Positions 46,984 to 55,515 of a DNA stretch of 64,000 bases are shown one piece after another. The translations under genes and the position numbers were made by a program. The stretch lies in assembly GCF_005502745.1 (NCBI RefSeq), contig NZ_SCNL01000015.1:1-64000 (forward strand), in the 5' to 3' direction. This DNA is from Sphingomonas sp. 3P27F8 (lineage in GTDB: Bacteria > Pseudomonadota > Alphaproteobacteria > Sphingomonadales > Sphingomonadaceae). How positions within the stretch are numbered: position 1 is the first letter of the stretch; every line of letters starts with the position of its first letter. Under the pieces are notes generated by a model that ran no database searches, was not told the origin of the DNA, and saw only the letters and a list, made by a program, of their open reading frames with translations.

Positions 46984-47628
46984 ATGACCTACGACGTTGC
47001 CATGCGCCACCAGCAAGCGCTTGATCCTAGCTCGCTGATCACGGTCGGCACCACTCTCCACGCCATCGGCGCCGCGATCAAGGACTGCCGCAACGCTGGC
47101 AAGGATGCCGAAACCGATCCTGCCGTGATCCTGCTCGTTCGCCATCTCAATGCGGTGTGCGAGGATCGGCCGTCCAGCCTGGAGCTTCGCCGCACCTGCA
47201 TCGACCAGATCGCCGAAATTCGCCGGACCCCGTTACTACGAAACCTGGCCTATCGCGGTGTCAGCTATGACGAGGCTGCCAAGCGGCTTTTCCATTCCGA
47301 AGGCCGCTCCGCGATGCGGCGCCTGGCCGACGCCCTGGGTCTTTCTGACGGAAGCTACGACATTCGCTCCAACAAGGGCGGCCCCGCGGTCTCCGGCGAA
47401 ATCACGCTCCATGGCGAGGAGGCCTGGGTGCAGCTCTCGCTGGGCTGTTCGGGCCAAGGCCGGGAAGTCCTCTATCGCCGGGTTCGCGGCCGCGACGACC
47501 ACTGCGGCGATCGCAATCATTGGGCATCGGTCAATGACCTCATGGCGCCCGACCGTTTCGCCGCCCGCCTGGTGCGCGACCTGCGCCTCACCTCGCCGGT
47601 CGAACAGCCCATGCGCCTCTTTGCCTGA
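46984..47628 (+). CDS. Conserved plasmid protein of unknown function
   Basis: From ATG 46984 the protein is 214 residues (MTYDVAMRHQQALDPSSLIT) and is coded in one clean frame with strong codon bias. The middle (SYDEAAKRLFHSEGRSAMRRLADALG) is helical. A C-terminal beta-rich half (YDIRSNKGGPAVSGEITLHG) follows. I do not recognise the family. It follows the DpdA-like gene by 68 bases and may be in one transcription unit. Confidence 0.65.
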   Translation: MTYDVAMRHQQALDPSSLITVGTTLHAIGAAIKDCRNAGKDAETDPAVILLVRHLNAVCEDRPSSLELRRTCIDQIAEIRRTPLLRNLAYRGVSYDEAAKRLFHSEGRSAMRRLADALGLSDGSYDIRSNKGGPAVSGEITLHGEEAWVQLSLGCSGQGREVLYRRVRGRDDHCGDRNHWASVNDLMAPDRFAARLVRDLRLTSPVEQPMRLFA

Positions 47629-47755
47629 CGTCGAAGGAGGCCGAGCATACGATCCGTGCCGAGAATATTTCGCCCTTCGATCCCTGCTCGACTGACACCT
47701 GGCTAGCCCGTGGAGGCCTGGATCGACACCTTCAATGCCGGCTCAAGGAGGCAGC

Positions 47756-48106
47756 ATGACCGACCAGACGACCCGCATCGCCGAGCTCAACGATCTTTGT
47801 CGGCTCGGCCTTGACCGCACGGCGAGGACCGTCATCACCGCCACCTGTCTCGCGGCACTGACCGATGCCGAAGGGCGCGAAGCAGAGGTCCTCGCCCAGG
47901 CCGAGGTGCTTGGGGCCGTTCGCCGCTACGCTTTCGCGCCTCAGGACGGCCCCGAGCGCGCGCGCGGCGAGCTGATCCTTCGAGGCCGAACCGTCCGCTT
48001 CACGATCAACTATTACGATCGGGCGCTCGAATGGGGGTCCGAAAACCCGGCCGACCCCAGCGTCACCACACGGGTCATGACGATCATGCTTCCCGGCGAC
48101 GACTAG
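47756..48106 (+). CDS. DUF3768 family protein
   Basis: From ATG 47756, behind AAGGAGG, the protein is 116 residues. The pattern RIAELNDLCR near the start and INYYDRALEWGSENPADPSV then TTRVMTIML at the end matches DUF3768, a small plasmid and ICE family of unknown role. It heads a run of small overlapping genes. Confidence 0.78.
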   Translation: MTDQTTRIAELNDLCRLGLDRTARTVITATCLAALTDAEGREAEVLAQAEVLGAVRRYAFAPQDGPERARGELILRGRTVRFTINYYDRALEWGSENPADPSVTTRVMTIMLPGDD

Positions 48107-48150
48107 GTTGCCTCGTTTCCCCCTTCCAACAGATTATCAGGAGAAATCCA

Positions 48151-48345
48151 ATGCGTCGGATCACGCCGGCGACGCCCGAGCATGGGCAAGCCATAGCGAT
48201 TGCAGTTGAGCGTTTGCGCGAAGCCCGTACCTTGTTGCGCCAGGCCGGTGCCCGTCAGGCTGCGTCGGCCGCAGGCAAGGCGATCAGCAGCGCCGAGGGC
48301 GCTGCGCGTCATGTTCAGCTTCGTATTCGGAGGACATGTGGATGA
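48151..48345 (+). CDS. Small helical protein
   Basis: This 64-residue protein starts at ATG 48151 after AGGAGA and reads MRRITPATPEHGQAIAIAVE, then a helical alanine/arginine-rich tail. No family known. Its stop overlaps the next start (ATGA). Confidence 0.55.
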   Translation: MRRITPATPEHGQAIAIAVERLREARTLLRQAGARQAASAAGKAISSAEGAARHVQLRIRRTCG

Positions 48346-48671
48346 GCCGTCACCATCTCCAGCCCAAGGCCGATCAGCCCCATGTCGTGCGCGCCATCAT
48401 CGGTTGGGACCGGCCATTGCAGACGTTTTTCGCGCAGGTCTTCTTCGTCACGGAGGACGAGCCCGAGGAAGGGGAGGCTCTCATCTGGATCGGCACCGAG
48501 CCTGGCGAGCTGCTGACACCAGAGGCCGCGATCGCGATTGTCGAGCCGCATGCCATCGTCCCGGAAAATCTCGCCGTCAGGCTAGGGGCCGAGATGCGCG
48601 AGACGATCGGCGTCAAGGACGGATCCCACCAGGCCGCGGCGAAGCGTAGCCTCTTCGGATCGGTCCACTAG
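48342..48671 (+). CDS. Conserved plasmid protein, 109 residues
   Basis: From ATG 48342 it reads MSRHHLQPKADQPHVVRAII and WDRPLQTFFAQVFFVTEDE. It is coupled to the preceding gene by a four-base overlap. No domain is recognised; the acidic stretch EDEPEEGEALIW is its main feature. Confidence 0.6.
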   Translation: MSRHHLQPKADQPHVVRAIIGWDRPLQTFFAQVFFVTEDEPEEGEALIWIGTEPGELLTPEAAIAIVEPHAIVPENLAVRLGAEMRETIGVKDGSHQAAAKRSLFGSVH

Positions 48672-48747
48672 CGAGACGTCTTGCCGGTTGAACGATGGTC
48701 AGTCCCATGTCGCCGATTACAATGGACTCGCAATCTCTGCTATTTAT

Positions 48748-48771
48748 GCTATATGGATTACACGATATAGC
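48748..48771. promoter_or_regulatory. Inverted repeat upstream of the RES toxin-antitoxin operon
   Basis: GCTATAT (48748-48754) and ATATAGC (48765-48771) form a perfect 7-bp inverted repeat, 19 bases before the antitoxin ATG, within an AT-rich patch. It is well placed as the autoregulatory operator. Confidence 0.6.
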
Positions 48772-48789
48772 GAAACTAGGATTTCACCG

Positions 48790-49572
48790 ATGGTAGCCGC
48801 ATCCACTCTCGATACACAGGCCCGTGTCGGCACGCCGCGCCGGGCGCGCGGCAAGAAGCGCGCCTTCTACGCGTCGCCGCGCATCGCCGCGGCAGCCGAC
48901 AATGGTCACGTCGTGGTCGATTTCTCGATTGGACAGGATCCAGACAATCTCGTCGTTCTCAGGGAAGCACTCGCTTTGAGTGCGTCCGAGGCCGCGCCCA
49001 AAGCGAGCGGCGCCAAGTTGCCTGCAGCTGCGGTCAAGCTTCTTGTCACAGCATTCGAGAATGTTGCCACACGCTATCTCCAGGACAAATTCTCCACCGA
49101 GTTCGAAAAACTCATCTCGGAATATCGGCTGATGCTCCGCGAGAATCTCGCGACGGGTGACGACGCGCAACTCAAGGCCGCGCTCAATCGGGCTCGCCTT
49201 CAGGAGCGGATCCTCGCGAGCACGCAGATGGCGGATCAGGCCCAGGCCTGTGAGCTGCTCGGTCTCTCCGGCGCTAATCCCTCGGCCACGATGAAGCGCA
49301 AGGAGGAGAAGAACGAGCTGCTCCGCTTCACAATCGATGGTCGAGCTGCCTATCCGCTGCTGCAGTTCGATGTCGAGGGTCGCCGGATCTATCCGGCTCT
49401 GAGCGAAATCATCGCCAGGAAGCCCGACCATTGGACCAACTTTCGGCTGCTCCATTGGCTAACCCGGCCTCATCTCGATTTCGAGGACTCGCCTGGCGCG
49501 TCGCTTGGTAGTGAACCCGAGGCCGTGATCGCAGCCTTCGAGCGTGAGATCGAGCCCGAGGTCCATGGCTGA
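48790..49572 (+). CDS. Antitoxin-like partner of the RES toxin (long)
   Basis: From ATG 48790 the protein is 260 residues. The C-terminal part (LLQFDVEGRRIYPALSEIIARK, PDHWTNFRLLHWLTRPHLDF) resembles the Xre/MbcA/DUF2384-type antitoxin end. The first about 150 residues are an extra helical region. Its stop overlaps the RES toxin ATG by one base (TGATG), so both are cotranslated. Antitoxins of this family are usually about 120-150 residues, so the N-terminal extension is unusual. Confidence 0.7.
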   Translation: MVAASTLDTQARVGTPRRARGKKRAFYASPRIAAAADNGHVVVDFSIGQDPDNLVVLREALALSASEAAPKASGAKLPAAAVKLLVTAFENVATRYLQDKFSTEFEKLISEYRLMLRENLATGDDAQLKAALNRARLQERILASTQMADQAQACELLGLSGANPSATMKRKEEKNELLRFTIDGRAAYPLLQFDVEGRRIYPALSEIIARKPDHWTNFRLLHWLTRPHLDFEDSPGASLGSEPEAVIAAFEREIEPEVHG

Positions 49573-50243
49573 TGAGGATCAGCCTGAAAATCCCCAACCC
49601 AGCCACGATGAAGGTTGGGAAGGAGGACTATCATCTCTTGAAGGCCGGGACCGAATTGCATCGCGTTCATCTCGATGAATTCGGCTCGGCCGAGTTCAAC
49701 GGCACGAACAAGGGGAATGCGCGCTTCTCGCCGATCCGCGATGCTGGCGGCGCCATCATCCCGACCATCTATGCGGCGCAATCGTTCGAATGTGCTGCAT
49801 GTGAGATCATCCTGCGCTGCCCTGACAGCCCGCAGCGCAATCGCACGAAGGTCGCGCCCCCCGAGATCGTCTATCCCCATGACTATCGGCTACACGCCCA
49901 CAGTCATGTGCGCACGAAGCATGACCTCAACCTGGTCAGCATCACGACGACGGGTCAACGCAAGATCGGCGTAAATGGCAACGCCCTCCTGGCTGGTCCA
50001 AGGAGCACTTATCCGGTCACGCGGGGCTGGGCGGAAAAGATTCACGCCGCCTGTCCGTCCGCCCAAGGGCTCTATTACACGTCCTACCAATATGGTCCCG
50101 AGTTCGCGGTGCTCCTGTTCGGCGATCGTGTGCCGGACAATATCCTGGATGGCTTGAGCAAGCGCGCTATCGCCGATCCCGTCTGCCATGACGAGATCCA
50201 GAAGCTCGCGGCCAGTCTCTCGATCGACTACGAAGATGTCTGA
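49572..50243 (+). CDS. RES-domain toxin
   Basis: This 223-residue protein has RES-family landmarks: RVHLDEFGSAEFNGT, RFSPIRDAGG, PTIYAAQSFECAACEII and a conserved downstream LYYTSYQYG-type region. The arginine, tyrosine and glutamate known to degrade NAD are visible in these motifs. RES toxins deplete NAD+ in their cell when the antitoxin is lost, thereby stabilising plasmids. It is coupled to the upstream antitoxin gene. Confidence 0.85.
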   Translation: MRISLKIPNPATMKVGKEDYHLLKAGTELHRVHLDEFGSAEFNGTNKGNARFSPIRDAGGAIIPTIYAAQSFECAACEIILRCPDSPQRNRTKVAPPEIVYPHDYRLHAHSHVRTKHDLNLVSITTTGQRKIGVNGNALLAGPRSTYPVTRGWAEKIHAACPSAQGLYYTSYQYGPEFAVLLFGDRVPDNILDGLSKRAIADPVCHDEIQKLAASLSIDYEDV

Positions 50244-50264
50244 GCCACAGCGGGGAGACCGTCG

Positions 50265-50585
50265 ATGACGACCGTTGCGACCGATTATGATTCAGCGCGG
50301 GCCGCGCTGACCCGGCTGATCCCGATCGCGATGAGCGACACCGGGCAGTCGAAGCGCGTCGCCGATTTTCTCGTGGCCTGGTGGAATGGACCCGACCTCG
50401 GCCACTTCCAGATAGCCGATATCTTTGGGCTCGACGTCGCGATCGCCAACGACATCACGACCGTCATCGGCTTCCTGGGCCAGAACGATCGCGGTGCGGT
50501 CTATATCGATAGCCTCGGATTTGCCGAGGAGATGCAGGACATCATCGCCTTGTGGCGCTCGCCGGCATCGCGGCCAGGGACCTGA
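50265..50585 (+). CDS. Conserved plasmid protein, 106 residues
   Basis: Reading MTTVATDYDSARAALTRLIP and FLVAWWNGPDLGHFQIADIF from ATG 50265. Domain resemblance to DUF7673 is suspected but not certain. It lies 21 bases after the RES toxin and may share its transcript. Confidence 0.6.
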   Translation: MTTVATDYDSARAALTRLIPIAMSDTGQSKRVADFLVAWWNGPDLGHFQIADIFGLDVAIANDITTVIGFLGQNDRGAVYIDSLGFAEEMQDIIALWRSPASRPGT

Positions 50586-50752
50586 GACCCGGGACAGCTC
50601 GTAGGTGACCTGAAACAACCCGATGGCGCCGCAGTGGCGCCAATCGGAGCGGCGCTGGCGCGCCTTGCTCGGCCGAACGGCCGAGGAGAGGAGGGGGGTG
50701 AGAGAAGGTGTTCGGACAAGGGGTTCGAGCGAACTTTCTCAGGAGACGACCC

Positions 50753-51259
50753 ATGAACATCGGCACCATCACGCAGAACGCCAGCGGCACCTACACTGGC
50801 AAGATTTCGACCCTCACTCTCGCCATCGTGATCGCGCTGCGCACCGTCCAGTCCGCCAATCCGCGCGCTCCCAAATTCGAGATTCTCGCGCTCTCGGCCG
50901 CCCGTCAGTGGGTCCAGGTCGGATCGCTGTTCGAACTGTCGTCCAACTCGACCGGCGAGAGCTTCCTCAACGGCAAGATCGAGGATCCCAGCCTCGACAA
51001 GCCGCTCTACATCTCGGCCTTCCGCCAGGAGGACGGCTCGTACAACGTCGTCTGGTCCCGTCCCACCCGCCGGCGCGACGCGCCCACCGACACGGTTGCC
51101 GCCGACGACGGTCTGCCGCCGCTGCCGGGTGCCGGCGAAACCGCTCCGCCCGCCTCCGGTGACGGTCTGGGCGAGTCCTCGGCCGAAGGCGCTTTCGGCG
51201 GCGAGGCACCGGCTGGCGGCGGTCGTCGCCGTGGTCGCACGCCTGAAATGGCTGACTGA
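50753..51259 (+). CDS. DUF736 family protein
   Basis: From ATG 50753 the protein is 168 residues. The N-terminus (MNIGTITQNASGTYTGKIST) is the DUF736 signature, and the C-terminal third is a Pro/Gly/acidic-rich tail ending RRRGRTPEMAD. DUF736 proteins are common on Rhizobiales and sphingomonad plasmids; role unknown. A strong terminator follows at 51283. Confidence 0.82.
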   Translation: MNIGTITQNASGTYTGKISTLTLAIVIALRTVQSANPRAPKFEILALSAARQWVQVGSLFELSSNSTGESFLNGKIEDPSLDKPLYISAFRQEDGSYNVVWSRPTRRRDAPTDTVAADDGLPPLPGAGETAPPASGDGLGESSAEGAFGGEAPAGGGRRRGRTPEMAD

Positions 51260-51282
51260 CCCTCGCCAACCGCTCCTCTCTC

Positions 51283-51321
51283 GGGCCCGCTTCGCCTTCC
51301 TCGCGAAGCGGGCCCTTTTTT
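51283..51321 (+). terminator. Rho-independent terminator after the DUF736 gene
   Basis: GGGCCCGCTTCGC (51283-51295) pairs perfectly with GCGAAGCGGGCCC (51303-51315), followed by TTTTTT. It ends the run of genes from about 47756. Confidence 0.9.
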
Positions 51322-51423
51322 CGTTTGATTGGCCCGATCCCGGTAAATCTCCGGGAATTTCTATGCGTGTCCCCAACACCTGGCTAAGTACGAACCAAAT
51401 AGAGCAGGGGTACAGGGCGGGGC

Positions 51424-52635
51424 ATGCAAATCGCATTATTGGACGCAAAGAAGATCGCGCGCCGTCTGACCGCGCTCATCGAAAAGCATGAACGGATCTC
51501 CATTGCCGTCGCGTGGGGCGACCTGACCGATGTCGCCGAGAGCCTGCTCGCCGCCAAGGCCAAGTTCGAGTCCGTCCTTCTTGGCGCCGACTTCTCGGCC
51601 ACCGATCCCGATTTGATCGACCGCCTTGTCGATGTTCCGGGCGCCTTCGTCGCCAAGAACCGGCCAGGCTGCTTCCATCCGAAGATCTTCTACTTTCAAT
51701 CCGGCGCCAAGGCCGAGGCGATCGTCGGCAGCGCCAATTTCACCAAAGGAGGTCTCGGACCGAACCATGAGGCCAGCGTCCATGTGAAGGGCCCGGCCGA
51801 CGATGCCTTCTTCGAACAGGTGCGTGACCAGCTCGCGGGCTATGCGCCGCTTCATCTGCCGATCACCCGCAAGCTCGCGGATAGCTATCGCCTTCAGGCC
51901 GAGGCCGCGCGCAAAGCGCCGAGGCCGAAGAACCCGGTCCTGCCCGCCGAGGCCAAGGACTGGGCACGTATCACCTCGCCGCTCGCGATCATGTCCTGGC
52001 GGGACTTCGTCAAGCTCGCCCGCAAGGACACGCACCACGACTTCAAAAAACGCATGAAGCTCGTTCGCGAGATCCAGCAGATGTTCGCCAAGAGTGCGTC
52101 CTTCGCCGATCTTTCCGTCTCCGAATGGAAGGGGATCGCCGGCGTACTTGGCGGGATCGAAGCCGAGGCCGCCGGTCTCGACGACTTCGATTGGGGCTGG
52201 TTCGGATCCATGGGCGGCGCCGGCACATTCGCCGAGCGGATCGGCCAGCAGAACGCGGCCCTCGCCGCGGCGCTGGATTCGATCCCCAAGCGCGGAGCCG
52301 TCACGCAAACCCAGTTCAGCGACTATGTCCAGGCGTTCACCGACGCCTTTTCCGGCTCGTCCCGGACCGCCCGGCTCGGGCCCGCGACCCGTCTGCTTGC
52401 CATGAAACGCCCGGACGTCTTCGTTTGCGTCAACGGCGGCAACAAGCCCGGCCTGGCCGTGGCGCTCGATTTTCGTCCCACGATGCTGACGCTCGACAAT
52501 TATTGGGACTGGGTGATCGAGCCGATCCGCCAAGCGCCCTGGTACAATGCCGCCCGGCCCACGGGCCGCGACATGGAGCTGTGGGACGCGCGCGTCGCCA
52601 TGCTCGATGCAATCTACTACGCGCCCACCACATAA
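51424..52635 (+). CDS. Phospholipase D-like domain protein
   Basis: This 403-residue protein has an N-terminal PLD-like domain with HPKIFYF and GSANFTKGGL (residues 80-105), the single HKD-type half that dimeric PLD nucleases use. The rest is a helical C-terminal domain without recognised motifs. It may be a nuclease of a restriction or defence type, or a phospholipase-like toxin. It is a gene pair with the acetyltransferase-like gene 37 bases downstream. Assignment beyond the PLD fold is open. Confidence 0.72.
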   Translation: MQIALLDAKKIARRLTALIEKHERISIAVAWGDLTDVAESLLAAKAKFESVLLGADFSATDPDLIDRLVDVPGAFVAKNRPGCFHPKIFYFQSGAKAEAIVGSANFTKGGLGPNHEASVHVKGPADDAFFEQVRDQLAGYAPLHLPITRKLADSYRLQAEAARKAPRPKNPVLPAEAKDWARITSPLAIMSWRDFVKLARKDTHHDFKKRMKLVREIQQMFAKSASFADLSVSEWKGIAGVLGGIEAEAAGLDDFDWGWFGSMGGAGTFAERIGQQNAALAAALDSIPKRGAVTQTQFSDYVQAFTDAFSGSSRTARLGPATRLLAMKRPDVFVCVNGGNKPGLAVALDFRPTMLTLDNYWDWVIEPIRQAPWYNAARPTGRDMELWDARVAMLDAIYYAPTT

Positions 52636-52672
52636 CCGGCATTGCTACCATCCCAGAAACCGAGAAACGTGC

Positions 52673-53170
52673 ATGGCTGACGATCCCTATCCCTGGTCCG
52701 GCGACTTCAACGCTCTCGATCCGATGGATCAGCGCGCGGTCGCCGAGCTTGTCGTGAAAGGGAAAGCCGTCACTGGCACGGTCGATGACCTTCTCATGCG
52801 CCTAAAGCGGACCCGCTGTGTGGCGCTGCTACGGGAGACGGACACCAACCGCATCGTCGCTGCCGCCGCATGGAAGACCCCGGCCGCGACCTATCGGCGC
52901 AAGAGCTTCGCCGCGGCCGCCGTGCCGATCGCGGGGTTCGAGGCTGCGCCCGAACTCGGCTATGTCGTGATCGCGTCCGATATGCGCGGCAGGCACCTTT
53001 CGGGCGGGCTCGTGGACGCCATTGTCGCGCAGATCGCCGAACCGACCTTCGCGACGACCTCCAGCAACACCATGAGGAACAACCTCCAGCGCGCCGGCTT
53101 CACCCGGGTCGGTAGCGACTGGGAGGGCAAGGACGGCATATTGTCCTTGTGGACGATCGTCCCCGGCTGA
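52673..53170 (+). CDS. GNAT-like acetyltransferase fold protein
   Basis: From ATG 52673 the protein is 165 residues. The centre carries the GNAT motif-A type loop (YVVIASDMRGRHLSGGLVDA) and a later TMRNNLQRAGFTRVGSDW, which looks like the C-terminal strand-helix of the fold. Substrate unknown. It follows the PLD-like gene closely and may modify a toxin, a protein or a small molecule. Confidence 0.65.
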   Translation: MADDPYPWSGDFNALDPMDQRAVAELVVKGKAVTGTVDDLLMRLKRTRCVALLRETDTNRIVAAAAWKTPAATYRRKSFAAAAVPIAGFEAAPELGYVVIASDMRGRHLSGGLVDAIVAQIAEPTFATTSSNTMRNNLQRAGFTRVGSDWEGKDGILSLWTIVPG

Positions 53171-53305
53171 GCCGGGGTTCTCCTCGGGAGGCCAGTCACC
53201 ATCCTCGTCCACCCGGCGTCATGACCGGGGTCTGAAGCGCAGCCAGGTTCCAGGTTGGTCATGCGCTGCCGGCGATCGATGCGTCGTGGGCCGGTGCCCC
53301 ATTGA

Positions 53306-53501
53306 GTCCAGCGTCCTTCCTTCGCCTGTTCCCGACACCTGCGGCGAACGGTCCCGGCCCGCAACCCCGTCCGGTCGCCCGTGTTGCCGCTACGCGGCTG
53401 CCCGCGCCAGCTCCCTCCAGGGGTTCCCCTTCGCTTGCGCTGCGGTGCGCGCCGATCCCGCACGCCGCTCTTCGGTGTCACCGGCGGGAAGGCCGCTGGA
53501 C
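53306..53501. repeat. Possible third leader: 8-bp outer inverted repeat before ssb
   Basis: GTCCAGCG (53306-53313) faces CGCTGGAC (53494-53501), enclosing 180 GC-rich bases with further short stems. It ends 18 bases before the ssb start. The rest of 53171-53518 shows no gene. It may be a more divergent relative of the leaders at 55252 and 62236, but the internal sequence is not clearly the same. Confidence 0.35.
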
Positions 53502-53518
53502 CAATAAGGAGCACAACC

Positions 53519-53839
53519 ATGAACAACGTCAATCTCGCCGGCCGTGTCGCCAAGGATCCCGAGACCCGCGGCAGCGTCACCACCCTCATCGTCGCAACCG
53601 ACCGCGTGAAGCTCAAGGACGGCAAAACCTATGTCGACGAGGCCACCGGCTACACCGCCAAGGAGACCGAATTCCACAAGGTCACCTGCTTCAACGGCCT
53701 CGCCCGGTCCGGCGCCTCCCGCAAGAAGGGTGACGTTGTCGCGATCAGCGGCAGCCTGCATTATTCGAGCTGGGAGGATCGCGAAGGCATCACCCGCTAC
53801 GGCTGCGAGATCCGGGCCGACAAGATCGACTTCTTCTGA
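53519..53839 (+). CDS. ssb: Single-stranded DNA-binding protein, short
   Basis: From ATG 53519 the protein is 106 residues with an OB fold (MNNVNLAGRVAKDPETRGSV, then FHKVTCFNGLARS and AISGSLHYSSWEDREGIT). It lacks the usual acidic C-terminal tail (DDDIPF-type) that recruits partners, so it may only coat DNA. Plasmid SSBs are often early-entering genes that protect the incoming strand. A stem-loop terminator follows at 53847. Confidence 0.85.
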   Translation: MNNVNLAGRVAKDPETRGSVTTLIVATDRVKLKDGKTYVDEATGYTAKETEFHKVTCFNGLARSGASRKKGDVVAISGSLHYSSWEDREGITRYGCEIRADKIDFF

Positions 53840-53846
53840 CCAGTAA

Positions 53847-53868
53847 GGGCGGCGCTCCGGCGCCGCCC
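53847..53868. terminator. Stem-loop between convergent ssb and the 53882 gene
   Basis: GGGCGGCGC (53847-53855) pairs with GCGCCGCCC (53860-53868) around a TCCG loop, in the 42-base gap between the convergent genes. It could stop transcription from both sides. Confidence 0.6.
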
Positions 53869-53881
53869 ATCCACCTTTTCG

Positions 53882-55048
53882 TCAGGAAGCGGGCTCGTCC
53901 AGCATCTGCACCGCGGGCGCATAGACCCAGCCTTCGGAGAGCTGGTCGGTCAGAAGATCTCGGTAGACCACGAGGCGCCATTTCCCGCGGGCTTCCTTGA
54001 CCGCCAGTTGCGTTCCCTCGACCCCGCGCATCAGCACCGGGGCCTTTCCTTGCGGCTCGCGGCGGATCGCCGCGTCGCGCTTCAGTTCGGCCCGCGGCAG
54101 GCCCTCGACATAGGATGCGTCGGCCGCCTCGTTGGCCGTCACGATCTTGTCGAGCTTGTCCTGCACCGCTTCGATCTTGACGTTCATCTCCGTGAACGCC
54201 TTTTGCTCGGCCGGCGACAAGTCGGCAGGCACCATCAAGTGCCAGATCGTTATCGCGATCAGCACCAGTTCGATCAGCTTGATCGCGCCGACACCCTTGA
54301 TCTCCTTGAGCGTATTCTCCTGCAGCCCCGAGAAGATCGTGCCGACCAGCGACAGGAGCTGTGCGAACAGGCCGATGCTTTGCGCCTGGCTGTCGGCATG
54401 GCCGATCGCCTCGATCAGTCCGTGCGCCTCAAGCACCTGTTCGGCGACGATCACCACCGTGCTCCTGGCGACGACCTCCGCGCTGGCACGCAATGTCATC
54501 ATATCGAGCATGCGGGCCTGCTCGGCGGCCAGCTTGATGCCGGCGAGGTTCGGCGCAAACCGATCCGAGAGAGCGCGGAACTGCTCGGTCCATTTCGAGC
54601 CCGCCATCATCTTCTCGATAAAGGTCCGGTTGGTGTCGACCAGACCGGCGAGCTTGAGGATATCGGCGCCCGTCGACGCGGCCAGGAGCTGCTGGGTCTT
54701 GAGGATGGCGAGATCCTTGCGCGCCACGCTCAGCGCGGTGCTCTGAAGCGCCAGCATCCAGGAGGGCGTCGAGCGGGCCTGCAGCGCGGCCATATTGGCC
54801 GCATGAAAGGTACTGTTCGAAAGCAGGTTGCTCAGCACTCCGCTGTTCTGAATGCTGGCGATCTGCGCCAGCACACCCGTTTTCTCCAGGTCGCGATAGG
54901 CCGCCAACGGTCCTTCGAGCGCCTTCATGCGCTGTTCCAGCTCATAGCCTGGCCCCCGCGCGAGCTTGAGCAAATCGGCCATTTCGCGCTGGCGCTTGTA
55001 GAGATCGTTGAGAGGGCTTCCTGGCCCAAAGGGATTGTTCGTCGTCAT
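53882..55048 (-). CDS. Unrecognised protein with one membrane helix and SH3-like tail
   Basis: From ATG 55048 the protein is 388 residues and is one of only three minus-strand genes here between 33 and 63 kb. It has a long helical N-terminal part (about 1-230), one hydrophobic stretch (GAIKLIELVLIAITIWHLMV, near 250-270), a coiled-coil (KIEAVQDKLDKIV) and a C-terminal bacterial SH3-like domain (GKWRLVVYRDL to SEGWVYAPAV). I do not recognise the family. This layout would fit a membrane-tethered sensor. Confidence 0.62.
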   Translation of the reverse strand: MTTNNPFGPGSPLNDLYKRQREMADLLKLARGPGYELEQRMKALEGPLAAYRDLEKTGVLAQIASIQNSGVLSNLLSNSTFHAANMAALQARSTPSWMLALQSTALSVARKDLAILKTQQLLAASTGADILKLAGLVDTNRTFIEKMMAGSKWTEQFRALSDRFAPNLAGIKLAAEQARMLDMMTLRASAEVVARSTVVIVAEQVLEAHGLIEAIGHADSQAQSIGLFAQLLSLVGTIFSGLQENTLKEIKGVGAIKLIELVLIAITIWHLMVPADLSPAEQKAFTEMNVKIEAVQDKLDKIVTANEAADASYVEGLPRAELKRDAAIRREPQGKAPVLMRGVEGTQLAVKEARGKWRLVVYRDLLTDQLSEGWVYAPAVQMLDEPAS

Positions 55049-55251
55049 GTCCGCCACTTGCCAGATTCGTGGGCAGGGTTCGACCAACATTCGCTGCACC
55101 AGCGTGAACCGGGGAAGAGGCGGGGCATCCCGTCCGCTGGACGGGCCCGGCGCTCTACTCGCCTGCGGCTCCCGGAGCCCCGGTTTCCGGGTCTCCGCCC
55201 TGCCGGGTGACGATCACCTTGCGGGGTCCGGGGGCGAGGGGAGTGCCCTAA

Positions 55252-55470
55252 AAAATCTCTCTCTTATGACTTCCTAGATATGACGTGCGGAATCCGAGCC
55301 CGTCAAGGATGAGCGGTCCCCCCAATTTTCACGCGCCCGGTCCTCCGCTTCGCTTCGCACCAGACCCGAGAAAATCGGCTCCCCCGCTCCCCGCTGGCGC
55401 GGCGTTAACCGGGGTCCGGCTGCGCCGGCTTCCCGGTGAACGTCCCTGACTGCCCCGACCACCGCACGTC
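55252..55470 (+). repeat. Structured leader element, copy A
   Basis: It starts with the 10-mer AAAATCTCTC, then outer stem GACGTGCGG (55282-55290). The core follows: CGTCAAGGATGAGCGGT then CCCCCCAATTTT, TCCGCTTCGCTTCGCACC, AAAATCGGCTCCCCC and CGTCCCTGAC. It closes with CCGCACGTC (55462-55470). The core is nearly the same as at 62281-62406, but the outer stem differs and is self-complementary. It lies 45 bases before the ATG of the DUF2493 gene. Likely roles are a single-strand promoter or an RNA leader; neither is shown. Confidence 0.7.
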
Positions 55471-55515
55471 CTGAGGAGAGCCTCATCGAGTGGATGAGAT
55501 CCAACGGAGGCTATC

